This document shows, piece by piece, positions 1-8,291 of a stretch of 64,000 bases of DNA. Source of the DNA: Ilyomonas sp965247435 (lineage in GTDB: Bacteria; Bacteroidota; Bacteroidia; Chitinophagales; Chitinophagaceae); NCBI GenBank assembly GCA_965247435.1, contig OZ252019.1, forward strand, positions 4,960,001 to 5,024,000, given 5' to 3'. Below the pieces are notes generated by a model that had not been told where the DNA came from, did not search any database, and saw nothing but the letters and a program-made list of their open reading frames with translations. A program made the position numbers and the translations under genes. The number at the start of each line of letters is the position of its first letter. Position 1 is the stretch's first letter.

Positions 1-495
1 GGAATCGTGGGGGTAAACAATTTTGCGTATAGTGTATTGCTGACCGATATACGCATTATAAGTAGCCGTAAGCTTTTTATGATGTATCGTAGTATCGAGC
101 ATTACCGTATCATGAAAGTAACCGCGGTTTTCCAGCCGGTTCTGTATCACTGCGCGGTTTTTCTCCAGTACGCTGTACGAAGCGATTACCGGCGGCTCGC
201 CCAGTTTATATTTTATCAGGTAGCGCAGGCCTTTGCCTTTGGGCGTATCCACGCTGTTGTACAATGCCAGCTTTACCCGGGCGCCTAATAGTTTAGAATT
301 AGGCTTTGGCCTTATCAGGCTGCTCATTTCTCCGGCTAATGCCTTACTGTTTTTCTTTTTAATTTTCGGGTCGGCTTTCATATTCACTTTAGCGCCTGTA
401 AACAGGTTCTGGTCGGCTGTTAGGTGTTTGGTATTGTCACAGGCTGCCAGCAGCACTATTGATATAAGAAAAAGATATATAAGCCGGTACTTCAT
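1..495 (-). CDS. TamA/BamA-like outer-membrane lipoprotein, N-terminal part (cut by window edge)
   Basis: The reading frame starts at the ATG complementary to 493-495 and is still open at base 1, so only the first 165 residues are present. The protein begins MKYRLIYLFLISIVLLAAC, a signal peptide ending in a lipobox (LAAC), followed by text typical of the Bacteroidota lipoprotein version of TamA: NTKHLTADQNLFTGAKV and, further on, a POTRA-like stretch (VLEKNRAVIQNRLENRGYF). In this family POTRA domains precede a 16-strand outer-membrane barrel of the Omp85 superfamily; the barrel lies outside the window. The gene follows tamB on the same strand after 125 bases, which fits a TamA-TamB envelope assembly pair. 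The identification rests on the N-terminus and the neighbour only. Confidence 0.72.
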   Translation of the reverse strand, partial: MKYRLIYLFLISIVLLAACDNTKHLTADQNLFTGAKVNMKADPKIKKKNSKALAGEMSSLIRPKPNSKLLGARVKLALYNSVDTPKGKGLRYLIKYKLGEPPVIASYSVLEKNRAVIQNRLENRGYFHDTVMLDTTIHHKKLTATYNAYIGQQYTIRKIVYPHDS

Positions 496-620
496 GTGGT
501 GTCTTCGTATTCCTGTGTTAGCTATAAATAATAGTTTAAAATCAGCTTCCGGCAGCCGGCCCGGCTTACAACCTGTCAACGCTTCCAGTATCCTTTCCTT
601 ACAACTTTTTACGGTAAATG

Positions 621-3600
621 CTACGGATTGGTTGTTGTATTCGGACTGCTGCCCGTAGGCGTTTCTATATTATTTTTCTTATCCTGCTCGTTCTTTACCG
701 CTTTACTTTCCTTATTCGATTTACGGATGCGCTTGCGGGTTTCTTTTTTCTCTTTCCGGTTTTCAAAAAGCTCTTTCAGTTTATCATAATCAAACGTAAG
801 AATAAAGCTTACGCCGGTTTCAATTACCTGGCCTTCTACCACGCCTTCATAGTTATTGCGGCGGTACGCACGCAGCATATACCGGCCGTCTTTGCTTACC
901 TGGTAATCTACCGATACATCGCCGGCGATGTTGCTGGCAGCACGGTTACTGCCCTGCGGGTTTTCTACGGCAAAGTTGCTGCCCACGTTTACTTTTATCC
1001 GGTCGTTCAATAATTTTTTACTTACGCCTACATTCAGGTCGGTGCGGTTTTGCGCTGTACCGGTAGAGTAATCCTGCTCACTCTCCAGATCGAAGTTGAG
1101 ATCTACGCCTTTGATCAGGTTACCAGCCAAAGAGTTTAACTGATCGGTAAGCAGGCGGCTGGCGCTGGAGCGCACGCTGGACTCGATACTAACACCGCCG
1201 CCGGAAGAGGCGAGGGGGTTTTCCTGCACAAAGCGGCCTAACAGCAACAAGGCAAATACCTGCTTGTTCAGCTCTGCTTCGTCGGTGCGGATCTGCTGCA
1301 GCTTCGTATCCACTTCGGGCCAGCGGCTCAGCTCATCCTGCGGCAGCGTCACATCAAAGGTGATGGTAGGCTTCAGCAGCTCGCCGGTCATGTGCAGCAG
1401 TACATTAAAAGGCAGTTTCTCTTTATAGCTGGTTATCTCGGCCGCCGATCTTCCGGAGAGCGAAGACTCCATCAGGTCTATCGGTGGCGTTTCAGCAAGG
1501 TAAGTAGCGGTGATGTCAATATTGGCTGATGTAGGATCGCCCGTCCAGGTAAGTGTGCTGCCCTGCTGAATATCAAATTTGCGCTTTAAAAAACTAAGCG
1601 ATAAATTGTACGAGCCGCTGGATACCTTGTAGTTGCCGGTAAGGCTTATCTTCCCGCTTTTATCTATGCCGCCGGCAAGGTCGGCTGCGCCCTGCAGGGT
1701 AAGCGCATCCCCATTCCGCTCGTCTATTACAACGGTAAATTTTGCAGCGCTGTCAGTTTCGATATTGGCGGTTACATCCAGTCTTTTCATTTCGCTTTTT
1801 GCAATAAGCGAGTCCAGTGCCGCCTGTGCTTTGGCTGCCTGTTCCGGGTGGTCTTTATCAACAAATAATACCACGCCTTCGCGGTCCTGTACTTCCGGGT
1901 CGTTGCTGGGCAGTACAAGGTAAAAATCGGTGGCTTTATTCACGCGCAGGTCGCCATCAACCTTGGGCGTATCCATGTTGCCGGTTACATTCACATCCGC
2001 ATTAATGTTCATTTTACCATAAAACAACTGGTTGGTTGCCTGCGGCGCATTCACCGCCTGGAAATTCTGGGCATTGAGGTTAAGATCGAAATTATAATTT
2101 TTAAAATCGGTAGTGAGGATATCACCATCCAGCACCGCTTTGTTATTGCGCGTATCCTGCATGGTAAAGTTATCGAAGTGAATACCCTGGTTGTCTATAT
2201 TAATGTTTTCGTTGGGCAGGGTTAAGCGCTCACCGGTTATAGCGGGTATCACAAAGGCATTGTCAAAATTAAGCGCGCCGTTGACTGATGGCTTGTCCAC
2301 CGTACCTGTGATAGCAGCATTGCCCTTTAATGCACCGCCGATGTCTTTTAACTGGCCGGCAGCAAAAGGTTTTATAATAGCGAGGTTAAGCCGGTTAATG
2401 GCCAGTTGCAGGTCCATACGGCTTTCACCGGTATAGTATTTACCATTAAGCTGCACATCAGTGTTATTGCCTTGTATAGAAACGTTGGCGGCATACGTGT
2501 TGGCTTGCTCGTTGTTTACTTTTATGGCCAGGTTGCCGATGGTATCCCGTTTATAAACGAGGTTATTGATTTGCAGGTCGGAAGTAAAGATGGGCGTCTT
2601 CATTACATCTCTTACAATTGCATTGCCATTTATAGAACCTTCTACCAACAGCGAATCCTGGTGTGCCATCCTGGTGATCGTGGCTATCTGGAAGTCTTTG
2701 AAATCAACACGAATGGGCGCATTGGCCTGCTGCGGCGTACTATTGATGGTAAGCGACTGGCCGTTCTGACTGATGACAAAATTATTTACTAAAATACCGG
2801 CCACAGAATCGTATTGAATGAAGTTGCCTTGTCCTACATTCCAACGATCATAATTGAGCAGCAGGCTATCTTTCAAACTAAATTTTACACCGTTCGCAAT
2901 CTGGTTTACCAAACCGCCCAATGCAAACTGGGAGCGGTTTTTAATATCTTTTGTATTCAGCCCGAAATCCAGGGTATTGTTGGCCAGGCTAGCATCCAAT
3001 GCGGTCTTATACAGTTTAAAAGTGCCAGTGGTTAAGTTGTCGAAACTCACTCCAATATCCAGCTTATCGGCATTGGTTTGTGCAGCCACATTCACGCTGT
3101 CTATCTGCAGCGCATTCATCATTATCTTTCTTCCCTGCAGGGATAAATTCAAATCGTTGGCGCTGCTGTTAAACCTTGTATGCAATGCCAGTGAGTCACT
3201 GCCTTTAAGGGACGGCGCTAACTGCATCAGCAGGCCGGTAGGAACGATGCTCGCATTCAGTTCCCAGTTTTGAGCGGCGAATTTTTGGTCTTTGTAACCC
3301 GGCAGTTTATAATAGCGGTTAATGGTTTGTTGCAACGCCGCTGCTATCTCGGTAATTTTATATTGCCCGGTCAGCGCCAGCTTAATGGCATCGGAATTTA
3401 AAAGAATGCTTTTTTGCTGTGCGGTGGCAGATGCAATAAGCGATAAACTATCCGTAGATAACGACCTGCCGCCTTGTGTTACCGCCAGATCATTGATGTA
3501 AACAGAACCATTGAGCGAATCTATATTGCTTACCGGCACATCGGCAATAATATGCCCGTGCATGCTGATGGTATCGGTAATTAAGTGCAACGCATTCAGG

Positions 3601-5702
3601 TTAATGGTATCCAGCAGCAGGTCCATTTTTATAGCCGGATATTTTGGCTTCAGATCAGCCGACGCATCGAGGTTCAATGCAATATTCGGATCGTTGATAA
3701 CACTGCTGAGCGTAGCTACCCGGTTGCGCAGCGTTCCCTGTAAATCAAGGTCGTGGTAGTTATAGCCTTTTACCTGTGCCGCCAATACACGCACCGCATA
3801 TTTTATATTAGCCGTTTTCAGGTCGGTGCCGGTACCACTTACGTTGGCGTTCAACGATATGATACCGACATTCTTTTCCTGTTTCAGCAGGTAGCCTGCG
3901 TCCAGCCGGTTAACAACGGCCTTTACGCTATACGGTTTGCTGGGGTGCATGCCACCTGTTACGTCTATATTTCCCCTGTTGGTGCGTAGTGCAAGCTGAG
4001 TATTAAAATCTTTGGCAGTGCCTTTAAAATAACCTTTGATAAAGAGGTTGTCCGGCAGGCGGAAATTGGCTAATTCTTTTGATGGAATAAACGGCAGCAA
4101 ATCTGCTTTGGTTGAGCTTACCTGGTTGATGTTGATGTCCATATAAGCCTTGCCGGCATCGGGTAAACCCTTTATCCTGCCTGATAATTTCATTATTGTA
4201 TTGCCATAGCCGCTCAGCTCAAAAACAGGGATGGATAAATCTTTTACATAGCCTTTAATAATCGTATTCAGCTTCAGTGTCGCGTTTTCTTTGCCGCGCA
4301 GGTTGCGCTTAAAAGCAGGCATAAAGGTAAGGATGTCTTTCGCTGCAATCTGCGAGTGCATGAGGTCGGCATCTATATACATATCGCCGGGCTGTTTGGA
4401 GATAGATGCCAGCGACGGCCATGAAGCAGCGAGCTTATTTTGCAATGTTGTATTATCCGTCTGCAACACAAAATTGGTAAGGCTTACACCCGTATCGGTA
4501 TATAAAAATTTTGTCTGCAGCTTGCGCAGGTCGAGGCCGCTTTGTTCTTTAAAAGTTATCTGGCGGATGTTGCCGCTGTAAGAAGAAGGCGTAAAGGCTA
4601 ATGTATCGCCATGCAACGTAAATCCCTGAATATTCAGATGGCTGAAATCTATGCCGGCCGGTGCTTTGGGATTAATGTTATTATCAAAAGCAAAGTTGTT
4701 GTTGTTGAAATTTGCTTTTGCAAGTTCAAACTTCCACGGATTTTTCAGTTGCTCGCCGGTTTGCTGCGTTACCACCTGCTTGGTATATTGCGCTTCTTCA
4801 CTTTTACCCAGTACAATCTTCGCAGTTGTATTATTCAGGGTAATGTCTTTTAGCTTTATGTGCAGTTGCTGCAGGTTAAGCGTATCGGGATGCGTGATCA
4901 GCTCGCCTAATTTTAAGTCGGCAAGCAGCGCAGAGATGTCATTTTTATAATTAAAATTAATATTCCGTAAGCTTACCGCTCCAAGGTTTATGGTCGGGCT
5001 TTTAGCCGCTGCTGCAGGGTTTGCAGGCCCGTTGTACGAAGTGTCTTCCTGCACCAGGGTTTTGTACTGATAAACACGGGTATCAATATTGGCGATGTCT
5101 ATGTTTGGAATACTAAATACAAGATTATCCAGATCGAATTTGGTGATGTTCGTTTCAAAGCTGCCCAGCTTAAAATAAACATCATTACCGGTTTTATCAT
5201 CTTTAAAGGTGGTTACAATATTCTTCAGCACAATCTTACCCAAGTGAAACTGCATACTGCTGCTATCCGCCTTCGTATCTTTTTTGGGGGCACTGCTGAA
5301 AGCTTTGGTTATATAATCGAAGTTGAATGCGGTATCCGGATTAACGCGGTAGATATTGGCGCGGATACCGGTAAGCGAGAGATAATTTACATCTACTTCG
5401 CTGCTCAGCAGCTTGAGTAAAGCAATATCAACCCGTATCTCTTTACCGGCTAATAAGGTATCCTTTTTCTGGTCTTCGAAGTAGATGTCTGATAATACAA
5501 TGCGCTTGGGAAAAGCAATGCTCAAATTACCGATGGCCACTTTTGTTTTCAGCTTCTTCTCAAGATAGGCAACTGCTTTGTCTTTGGCAAAGTTTTGAAC
5601 AGCCGGTATTTGTATAGCAATAAATATCAGGAGTAACAGGAAGACGATACTTCCGATTATCCAGGCGAAAATTTTTAAAATTTTTTTTACGGTACGATTC
5701 AA
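621..5702 (-). CDS. tamB: TamB-like translocation/assembly module protein (DUF490), 1693 aa
   Basis: This is a very long protein with one N-terminal membrane anchor (IFAWIIGSIVFLLLLIFIAI, about residues 12-31) followed by about 1600 residues of repetitive beta-rich sequence with recurring phrases such as LNGKYYTGESRMDLQLAINR and ALKGNAAITGTVDKPSVNGAL. That is the beta-taco architecture of the TamB/AsmA-like family. The C-terminal DUF490-like part contains SLSGRSAAEITSYKEKLPF and PTITFDVTLPQDELSRWP, which are characteristic of TamB. The protein is anchored in the inner membrane and spans the periplasm, helping outer-membrane protein or lipid transport together with TamA. The C-terminal tail (about 40 residues) is Lys/Glu/Asn rich and low complexity. 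A tamA-like gene follows immediately. The start is the only sensible one, just before the membrane segment. Confidence 0.93.
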   Translation of the reverse strand: MNRTVKKILKIFAWIIGSIVFLLLLIFIAIQIPAVQNFAKDKAVAYLEKKLKTKVAIGNLSIAFPKRIVLSDIYFEDQKKDTLLAGKEIRVDIALLKLLSSEVDVNYLSLTGIRANIYRVNPDTAFNFDYITKAFSSAPKKDTKADSSSMQFHLGKIVLKNIVTTFKDDKTGNDVYFKLGSFETNITKFDLDNLVFSIPNIDIANIDTRVYQYKTLVQEDTSYNGPANPAAAAKSPTINLGAVSLRNINFNYKNDISALLADLKLGELITHPDTLNLQQLHIKLKDITLNNTTAKIVLGKSEEAQYTKQVVTQQTGEQLKNPWKFELAKANFNNNNFAFDNNINPKAPAGIDFSHLNIQGFTLHGDTLAFTPSSYSGNIRQITFKEQSGLDLRKLQTKFLYTDTGVSLTNFVLQTDNTTLQNKLAASWPSLASISKQPGDMYIDADLMHSQIAAKDILTFMPAFKRNLRGKENATLKLNTIIKGYVKDLSIPVFELSGYGNTIMKLSGRIKGLPDAGKAYMDININQVSSTKADLLPFIPSKELANFRLPDNLFIKGYFKGTAKDFNTQLALRTNRGNIDVTGGMHPSKPYSVKAVVNRLDAGYLLKQEKNVGIISLNANVSGTGTDLKTANIKYAVRVLAAQVKGYNYHDLDLQGTLRNRVATLSSVINDPNIALNLDASADLKPKYPAIKMDLLLDTINLNALHLITDTISMHGHIIADVPVSNIDSLNGSVYINDLAVTQGGRSLSTDSLSLIASATAQQKSILLNSDAIKLALTGQYKITEIAAALQQTINRYYKLPGYKDQKFAAQNWELNASIVPTGLLMQLAPSLKGSDSLALHTRFNSSANDLNLSLQGRKIMMNALQIDSVNVAAQTNADKLDIGVSFDNLTTGTFKLYKTALDASLANNTLDFGLNTKDIKNRSQFALGGLVNQIANGVKFSLKDSLLLNYDRWNVGQGNFIQYDSVAGILVNNFVISQNGQSLTINSTPQQANAPIRVDFKDFQIATITRMAHQDSLLVEGSINGNAIVRDVMKTPIFTSDLQINNLVYKRDTIGNLAIKVNNEQANTYAANVSIQGNNTDVQLNGKYYTGESRMDLQLAINRLNLAIIKPFAAGQLKDIGGALKGNAAITGTVDKPSVNGALNFDNAFVIPAITGERLTLPNENINIDNQGIHFDNFTMQDTRNNKAVLDGDILTTDFKNYNFDLNLNAQNFQAVNAPQATNQLFYGKMNINADVNVTGNMDTPKVDGDLRVNKATDFYLVLPSNDPEVQDREGVVLFVDKDHPEQAAKAQAALDSLIAKSEMKRLDVTANIETDSAAKFTVVIDERNGDALTLQGAADLAGGIDKSGKISLTGNYKVSSGSYNLSLSFLKRKFDIQQGSTLTWTGDPTSANIDITATYLAETPPIDLMESSLSGRSAAEITSYKEKLPFNVLLHMTGELLKPTITFDVTLPQDELSRWPEVDTKLQQIRTDEAELNKQVFALLLLGRFVQENPLASSGGGVSIESSVRSSASRLLTDQLNSLAGNLIKGVDLNFDLESEQDYSTGTAQNRTDLNVGVSKKLLNDRIKVNVGSNFAVENPQGSNRAASNIAGDVSVDYQVSKDGRYMLRAYRRNNYEGVVEGQVIETGVSFILTFDYDKLKELFENRKEKKETRKRIRKSNKESKAVKNEQDKKNNIETPTGSSPNTTTNP

Positions 5703-5848
5703 GAGATTGCAGCTTTAGTTATTTATTTTTTGCGCAGGTAATTAAAATACTAAGCTTATAAAACAAGGATACATAATTAATAAACAGTCTTCTGAATAAT
5801 TTTTATTACTGCAGTCAGTTAAAAACAAAAACCGTGCATTTAAAATAA

Positions 5849-5883
5849 CAGGCAGTGCCGCTGAATAACTGCTGCACTGCCTG
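5849..5883 (-). terminator. Hairpin terminator after the small envelope operon
   Basis: A perfect 10-bp inverted repeat (CAGGCAGTGC at 5849-5858 and GCACTGCCTG at 5874-5883, 15-base loop) lies about 65 bases after the last gene of the minus-strand operon. On the minus strand it is followed by TTATTTT. It sits between that operon and tamB, so it most likely ends the operon transcript and insulates tamB. Confidence 0.6.
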
Positions 5884-5949
5884 ATGCTTATCTTGTAAAG
5901 AGCTTTTGTGTTTTTACTTGAGTGTTATTAAATTTTTTCGGTTAGCGGT

Positions 5950-6102
5950 TTATACCCTGCCGCCTCTGATAACACCGATTAACAAGGAAATAACAGCCAG
6001 CACCAATAATACATGTATCAGGCCGGTAGCCGAATAATAAAATACGCCTAACAGCCAGCCGATAATCAGGATAACTGCGATGATGTACAGGATACTTCTC
6101 AT
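5950..6102 (-). CDS. Lmo0937-family small membrane protein, 50 aa
   Basis: This short gene begins MRSILYIIAVILIIGWLLGV and ends LLIGVIRGGRV. It has two hydrophobic segments (about residues 4-22 and 29-44) and the pattern of the lmo0937 family of tiny membrane proteins that are common in Bacteroidota. Its ATG overlaps the TGA of the upstream 6099-6506 gene as ATGA, a classic sign of translational coupling, which strongly supports the gene despite its size. Its function is unknown. The family is often linked to stress or stationary-phase operons together with YtxH and holin-like proteins, exactly as here. Confidence 0.82.
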   Translation of the reverse strand: MRSILYIIAVILIIGWLLGVFYYSATGLIHVLLVLAVISLLIGVIRGGRV

Positions 6103-6506
6103 TTTATTTCTATTTTTTGAGGTGAGGAATGTTTACGGTTTTTTATAAAATTGAATACGCCTTTAATAGCAGCAGCTACTCCTGCATTTTTTGCTGTAGA
6201 TACAATTTTGTCTTTGATACCGCCTTTTTTTTGTTTCTTAAATACTGATATCAATCCAACTGCGTTTCGCATCAGTCCCCAGCTCTTTGTTACGGCACCC
6301 TTTGTAATTAAAAAAGGTACTACTTTGGTTAAGGCAGCAGGCACCACTTTTTTTATAGCATATTGCTTTGCCGCCGCCGGAAGCTTTTTGCGGTGCTCTT
6401 TTAAATGCACTTCCTGCACTATCAGTCCTGCTTTTATATTGCGTATTTCACTCTGCAGGTCTGTCAGCGACTGAATATGGGATAAGTCTCTGCTATTGCT
6501 GGCCAT
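6099..6506 (-). CDS. Hypothetical protein of the envelope/stress operon
   Basis: The protein is basic. With the start at MASNSRDLSHIQSL it has 135 residues and overlaps the upstream gene by 14 bases. A longer form starting at 6572 (MAKRYLATW) would overlap that gene by 80 bases and is less likely. The N-terminal half looks like a short coiled coil (LQSEIRNIKAGLIVQEVHLK). The C-terminal half is Lys/Ala rich with a weakly hydrophobic segment (NAGVAAAIKGVFNFIKNRK). I do not recognise a named domain. It sits third in a four-gene operon (YtxH-like, phage-holin-like, this gene, Lmo0937-like) and shares a 4-base stop/start overlap with the fourth gene. A role in envelope stress is inferred from the neighbours only. 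Confidence 0.7.
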   Translation of the reverse strand: MASNSRDLSHIQSLTDLQSEIRNIKAGLIVQEVHLKEHRKKLPAAAKQYAIKKVVPAALTKVVPFLITKGAVTKSWGLMRNAVGLISVFKKQKKGGIKDKIVSTAKNAGVAAAIKGVFNFIKNRKHSSPQKIEIK

Positions 6507-6858
6507 CTTTTTTCTTAAAGGAATTTTGAATAATTTTTTTGGTAACCATGTTGCCAAATATCTTTTTGCCAAATGCGATAATGATGATTATAAGCAACAG
6601 GTAAAAACCGGCAACAATACCAAAACCGGCTGTATTGCTACTGAGCAGGCCTGCAAGGAAAAAGCCCAGGGTAATGCTTAGGAATACCAGGAAAAAAAGA
6701 CCGAGTATAGCCAGCACTACGCCAGCGGCAACGCCGGCAGCTATAGTAGAAACTTTTTCGATAGCCAGAAGCTTTACAAGCGCAATACGGTCGCTTACGT
6801 ACTTCTTAAGCAAGTCTTTTGTTTCTGAAAAGAAATCAGGTTCGTGTTGCTGCTCCAT
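6493..6858 (-). CDS. Phage-holin-superfamily / DUF1469-like membrane protein
   Basis: The gene starts at MEQQHEPDFFSETKDLLKKY; a start 11 codons upstream overlaps the preceding gene and is less natural. An amphipathic N-terminal helix is followed by two long hydrophobic segments (VSTIAAGVAAGVVLAILGLF and a second ending FYLLLIIIIIAFGKKIF). The helix-TM-TM arrangement matches the putative actinobacterial holin-X / phage holin superfamily III proteins of about 120 residues. These proteins are not phage lysis genes in this setting; they are usually found beside YtxH-domain genes. The spacing to the YtxH gene is 16 bases and the next gene overlaps its end, so all are likely one transcript. Confidence 0.8.
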   Translation of the reverse strand: MEQQHEPDFFSETKDLLKKYVSDRIALVKLLAIEKVSTIAAGVAAGVVLAILGLFFLVFLSITLGFFLAGLLSSNTAGFGIVAGFYLLLIIIIIAFGKKIFGNMVTKKIIQNSFKKKDGQQ

Positions 6859-6874
6859 AGTACTGTGTATTGAA

Positions 6875-7153
6875 TTAGGCTGTGGCTGCATCTTTTACGT
6901 CTTTCGCTTTCTTTTCCAGTTGGGAAATGAATTTTTTTCCTTTGCTGATCAAATCACTTATTTCATCACCAACATCACTGTATTTGCCTTTTGCGGTATC
7001 CTTCCAGTCACCGGCCTTATCTTTCCAGTCGCCGGCTTTATCCTTTACGTCATCCAAAAAGTCCTGTCCTTTATCAGAATTAGCAAAAAGCGCGATGAAT
7101 GTACCTGCGGCCGCACCGAGAATGAGGCCTGCAACAAATTTTGAATTGCTCAT
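6875..7153 (-). CDS. YtxH-domain protein
   Basis: A 92-residue protein beginning MSNSKFVAGLILGAAAGTFI: a glycine/alanine-rich single membrane segment followed by a soluble, highly charged helical tail. The tail carries a tandem GDWKDKAGDWKDTAKGK repeat and ends with coiled-coil-like sequence. This is the normal layout of YtxH (gas-vesicle-like/general stress) proteins. It is the first gene of a tightly packed four-gene minus-strand operon. The family is stress-induced in Bacillus; its biochemical role is not known. Confidence 0.85.
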   Translation of the reverse strand: MSNSKFVAGLILGAAAGTFIALFANSDKGQDFLDDVKDKAGDWKDKAGDWKDTAKGKYSDVGDEISDLISKGKKFISQLEKKAKDVKDAATA

Positions 7154-7332
7154 ACTATTTTGTTTTTTGATGTTTGATTAACAGCTACACTTATGCAAGC
7201 ATTATACCATAATGAACAAGAGCACCGTATTAGAGAAAACCGAAATATTTTACGTGGTATAAAATCCACAAAGCCCATGCGCTGTTTTACGGGCCGGAAA
7301 AGGGGGTGCCCGGTTAATAAGTATAGCCGTTT

Positions 7333-8205
7333 CTACAAAGCAACGTGCTGGCTGGCATCGAAGGTATATTTCCATCGCTTATGGCTCCACAGGTAATTGG
7401 CCGGCTGCCGGCGTATGCAGTCTTCAATAAATGCAACCATGCGTTTGGTAATTTCCCCTTCGGGCAGGGTACGCGGCTCTTTGGTAAGCAATACAATTTC
7501 GGAGTGATAATAACCCCGCCGCAGCCGCACGATATTACTCATGGTAATAGCGGCATTATTAAAGCGGGCCGTACGCTCCGGGCCTTGTACAAAGGTGGTC
7601 ATCTTACTAAAGAACGGCGTCCAGTATGCATTTCTCGGAAACTCTTTTTGGTCGGCTACCAGCACAAGGGCAAAAGGCTTGCGCATATAGGGTGCAAACT
7701 CTTTGCGGAAGTTGTAGCTGGATATTAGATTGGAACCGAAACGGGTACGTACTTTATAAAAAATACGATCCATTATCCCGCTGCTGATCGGTTTATACAC
7801 TACTATAAACGGCGACTGCACATTCATGCCGTAGGCTACGTTTGCATACTCCCAGTTAAAGCAATGGCCAAGATGCACCTGTACTTTATAACCGCTGTTG
7901 TATAGTTCGTTCAGCGCTGCATAGCCGCCGGTAAAGCGCTTGTTCAGCGCTGCTTTGGAAATAGAAATCAGCTTAATAAATTCAACCCAGTTATCTGTAA
8001 AATGCGTATAAAAATCCCGGCCGATCTTCTTTCTTTCTGCACTGGTTTTTTGGGGAAAGGCGATAGCGAGGTTATTGCTTACCACGGCTCTCCGGTAACG
8101 GATGATGTAGTACAGGACAAAGCCGGCCACATCGCTCAGCAGGTACATAAACCAGAACGGCAGCAGGGAGATAAGATAAAAAAATCCATACACCAGGTAA
8201 TACAT
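7333..8205 (-). CDS. Lipid A biosynthesis acyltransferase (LpxL/HtrB family)
   Basis: A 290-residue protein with an N-terminal hydrophobic anchor (YYLVYGFFYLISLLPFWFMY) and the family catalytic signature HX4(D/E) in VHLGHCFNWEYA (about residues 112-121), followed by FIVVYKPISS and a conserved ADQ block (LVLVADQKEFP). It would transfer a secondary acyl chain from acyl-ACP to a lipid A precursor at the inner face of the inner membrane. The length agrees with the family. It lies 86 bases downstream of nadB on the same strand and may share its transcript, although the functions are unrelated. Which chain it adds cannot be read from the sequence. Confidence 0.9.
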   Translation of the reverse strand: MYYLVYGFFYLISLLPFWFMYLLSDVAGFVLYYIIRYRRAVVSNNLAIAFPQKTSAERKKIGRDFYTHFTDNWVEFIKLISISKAALNKRFTGGYAALNELYNSGYKVQVHLGHCFNWEYANVAYGMNVQSPFIVVYKPISSGIMDRIFYKVRTRFGSNLISSYNFRKEFAPYMRKPFALVLVADQKEFPRNAYWTPFFSKMTTFVQGPERTARFNNAAITMSNIVRLRRGYYHSEIVLLTKEPRTLPEGEITKRMVAFIEDCIRRQPANYLWSHKRWKYTFDASQHVAL

Positions 8206-8291
8206 GCGGGCAAAGATATAGTTGCCTCAGAGGCGCGAATACTAAGTTTTTAAAAAGTGCTTTATAAATCCGGATTTTTAGCGGCAGGCAA

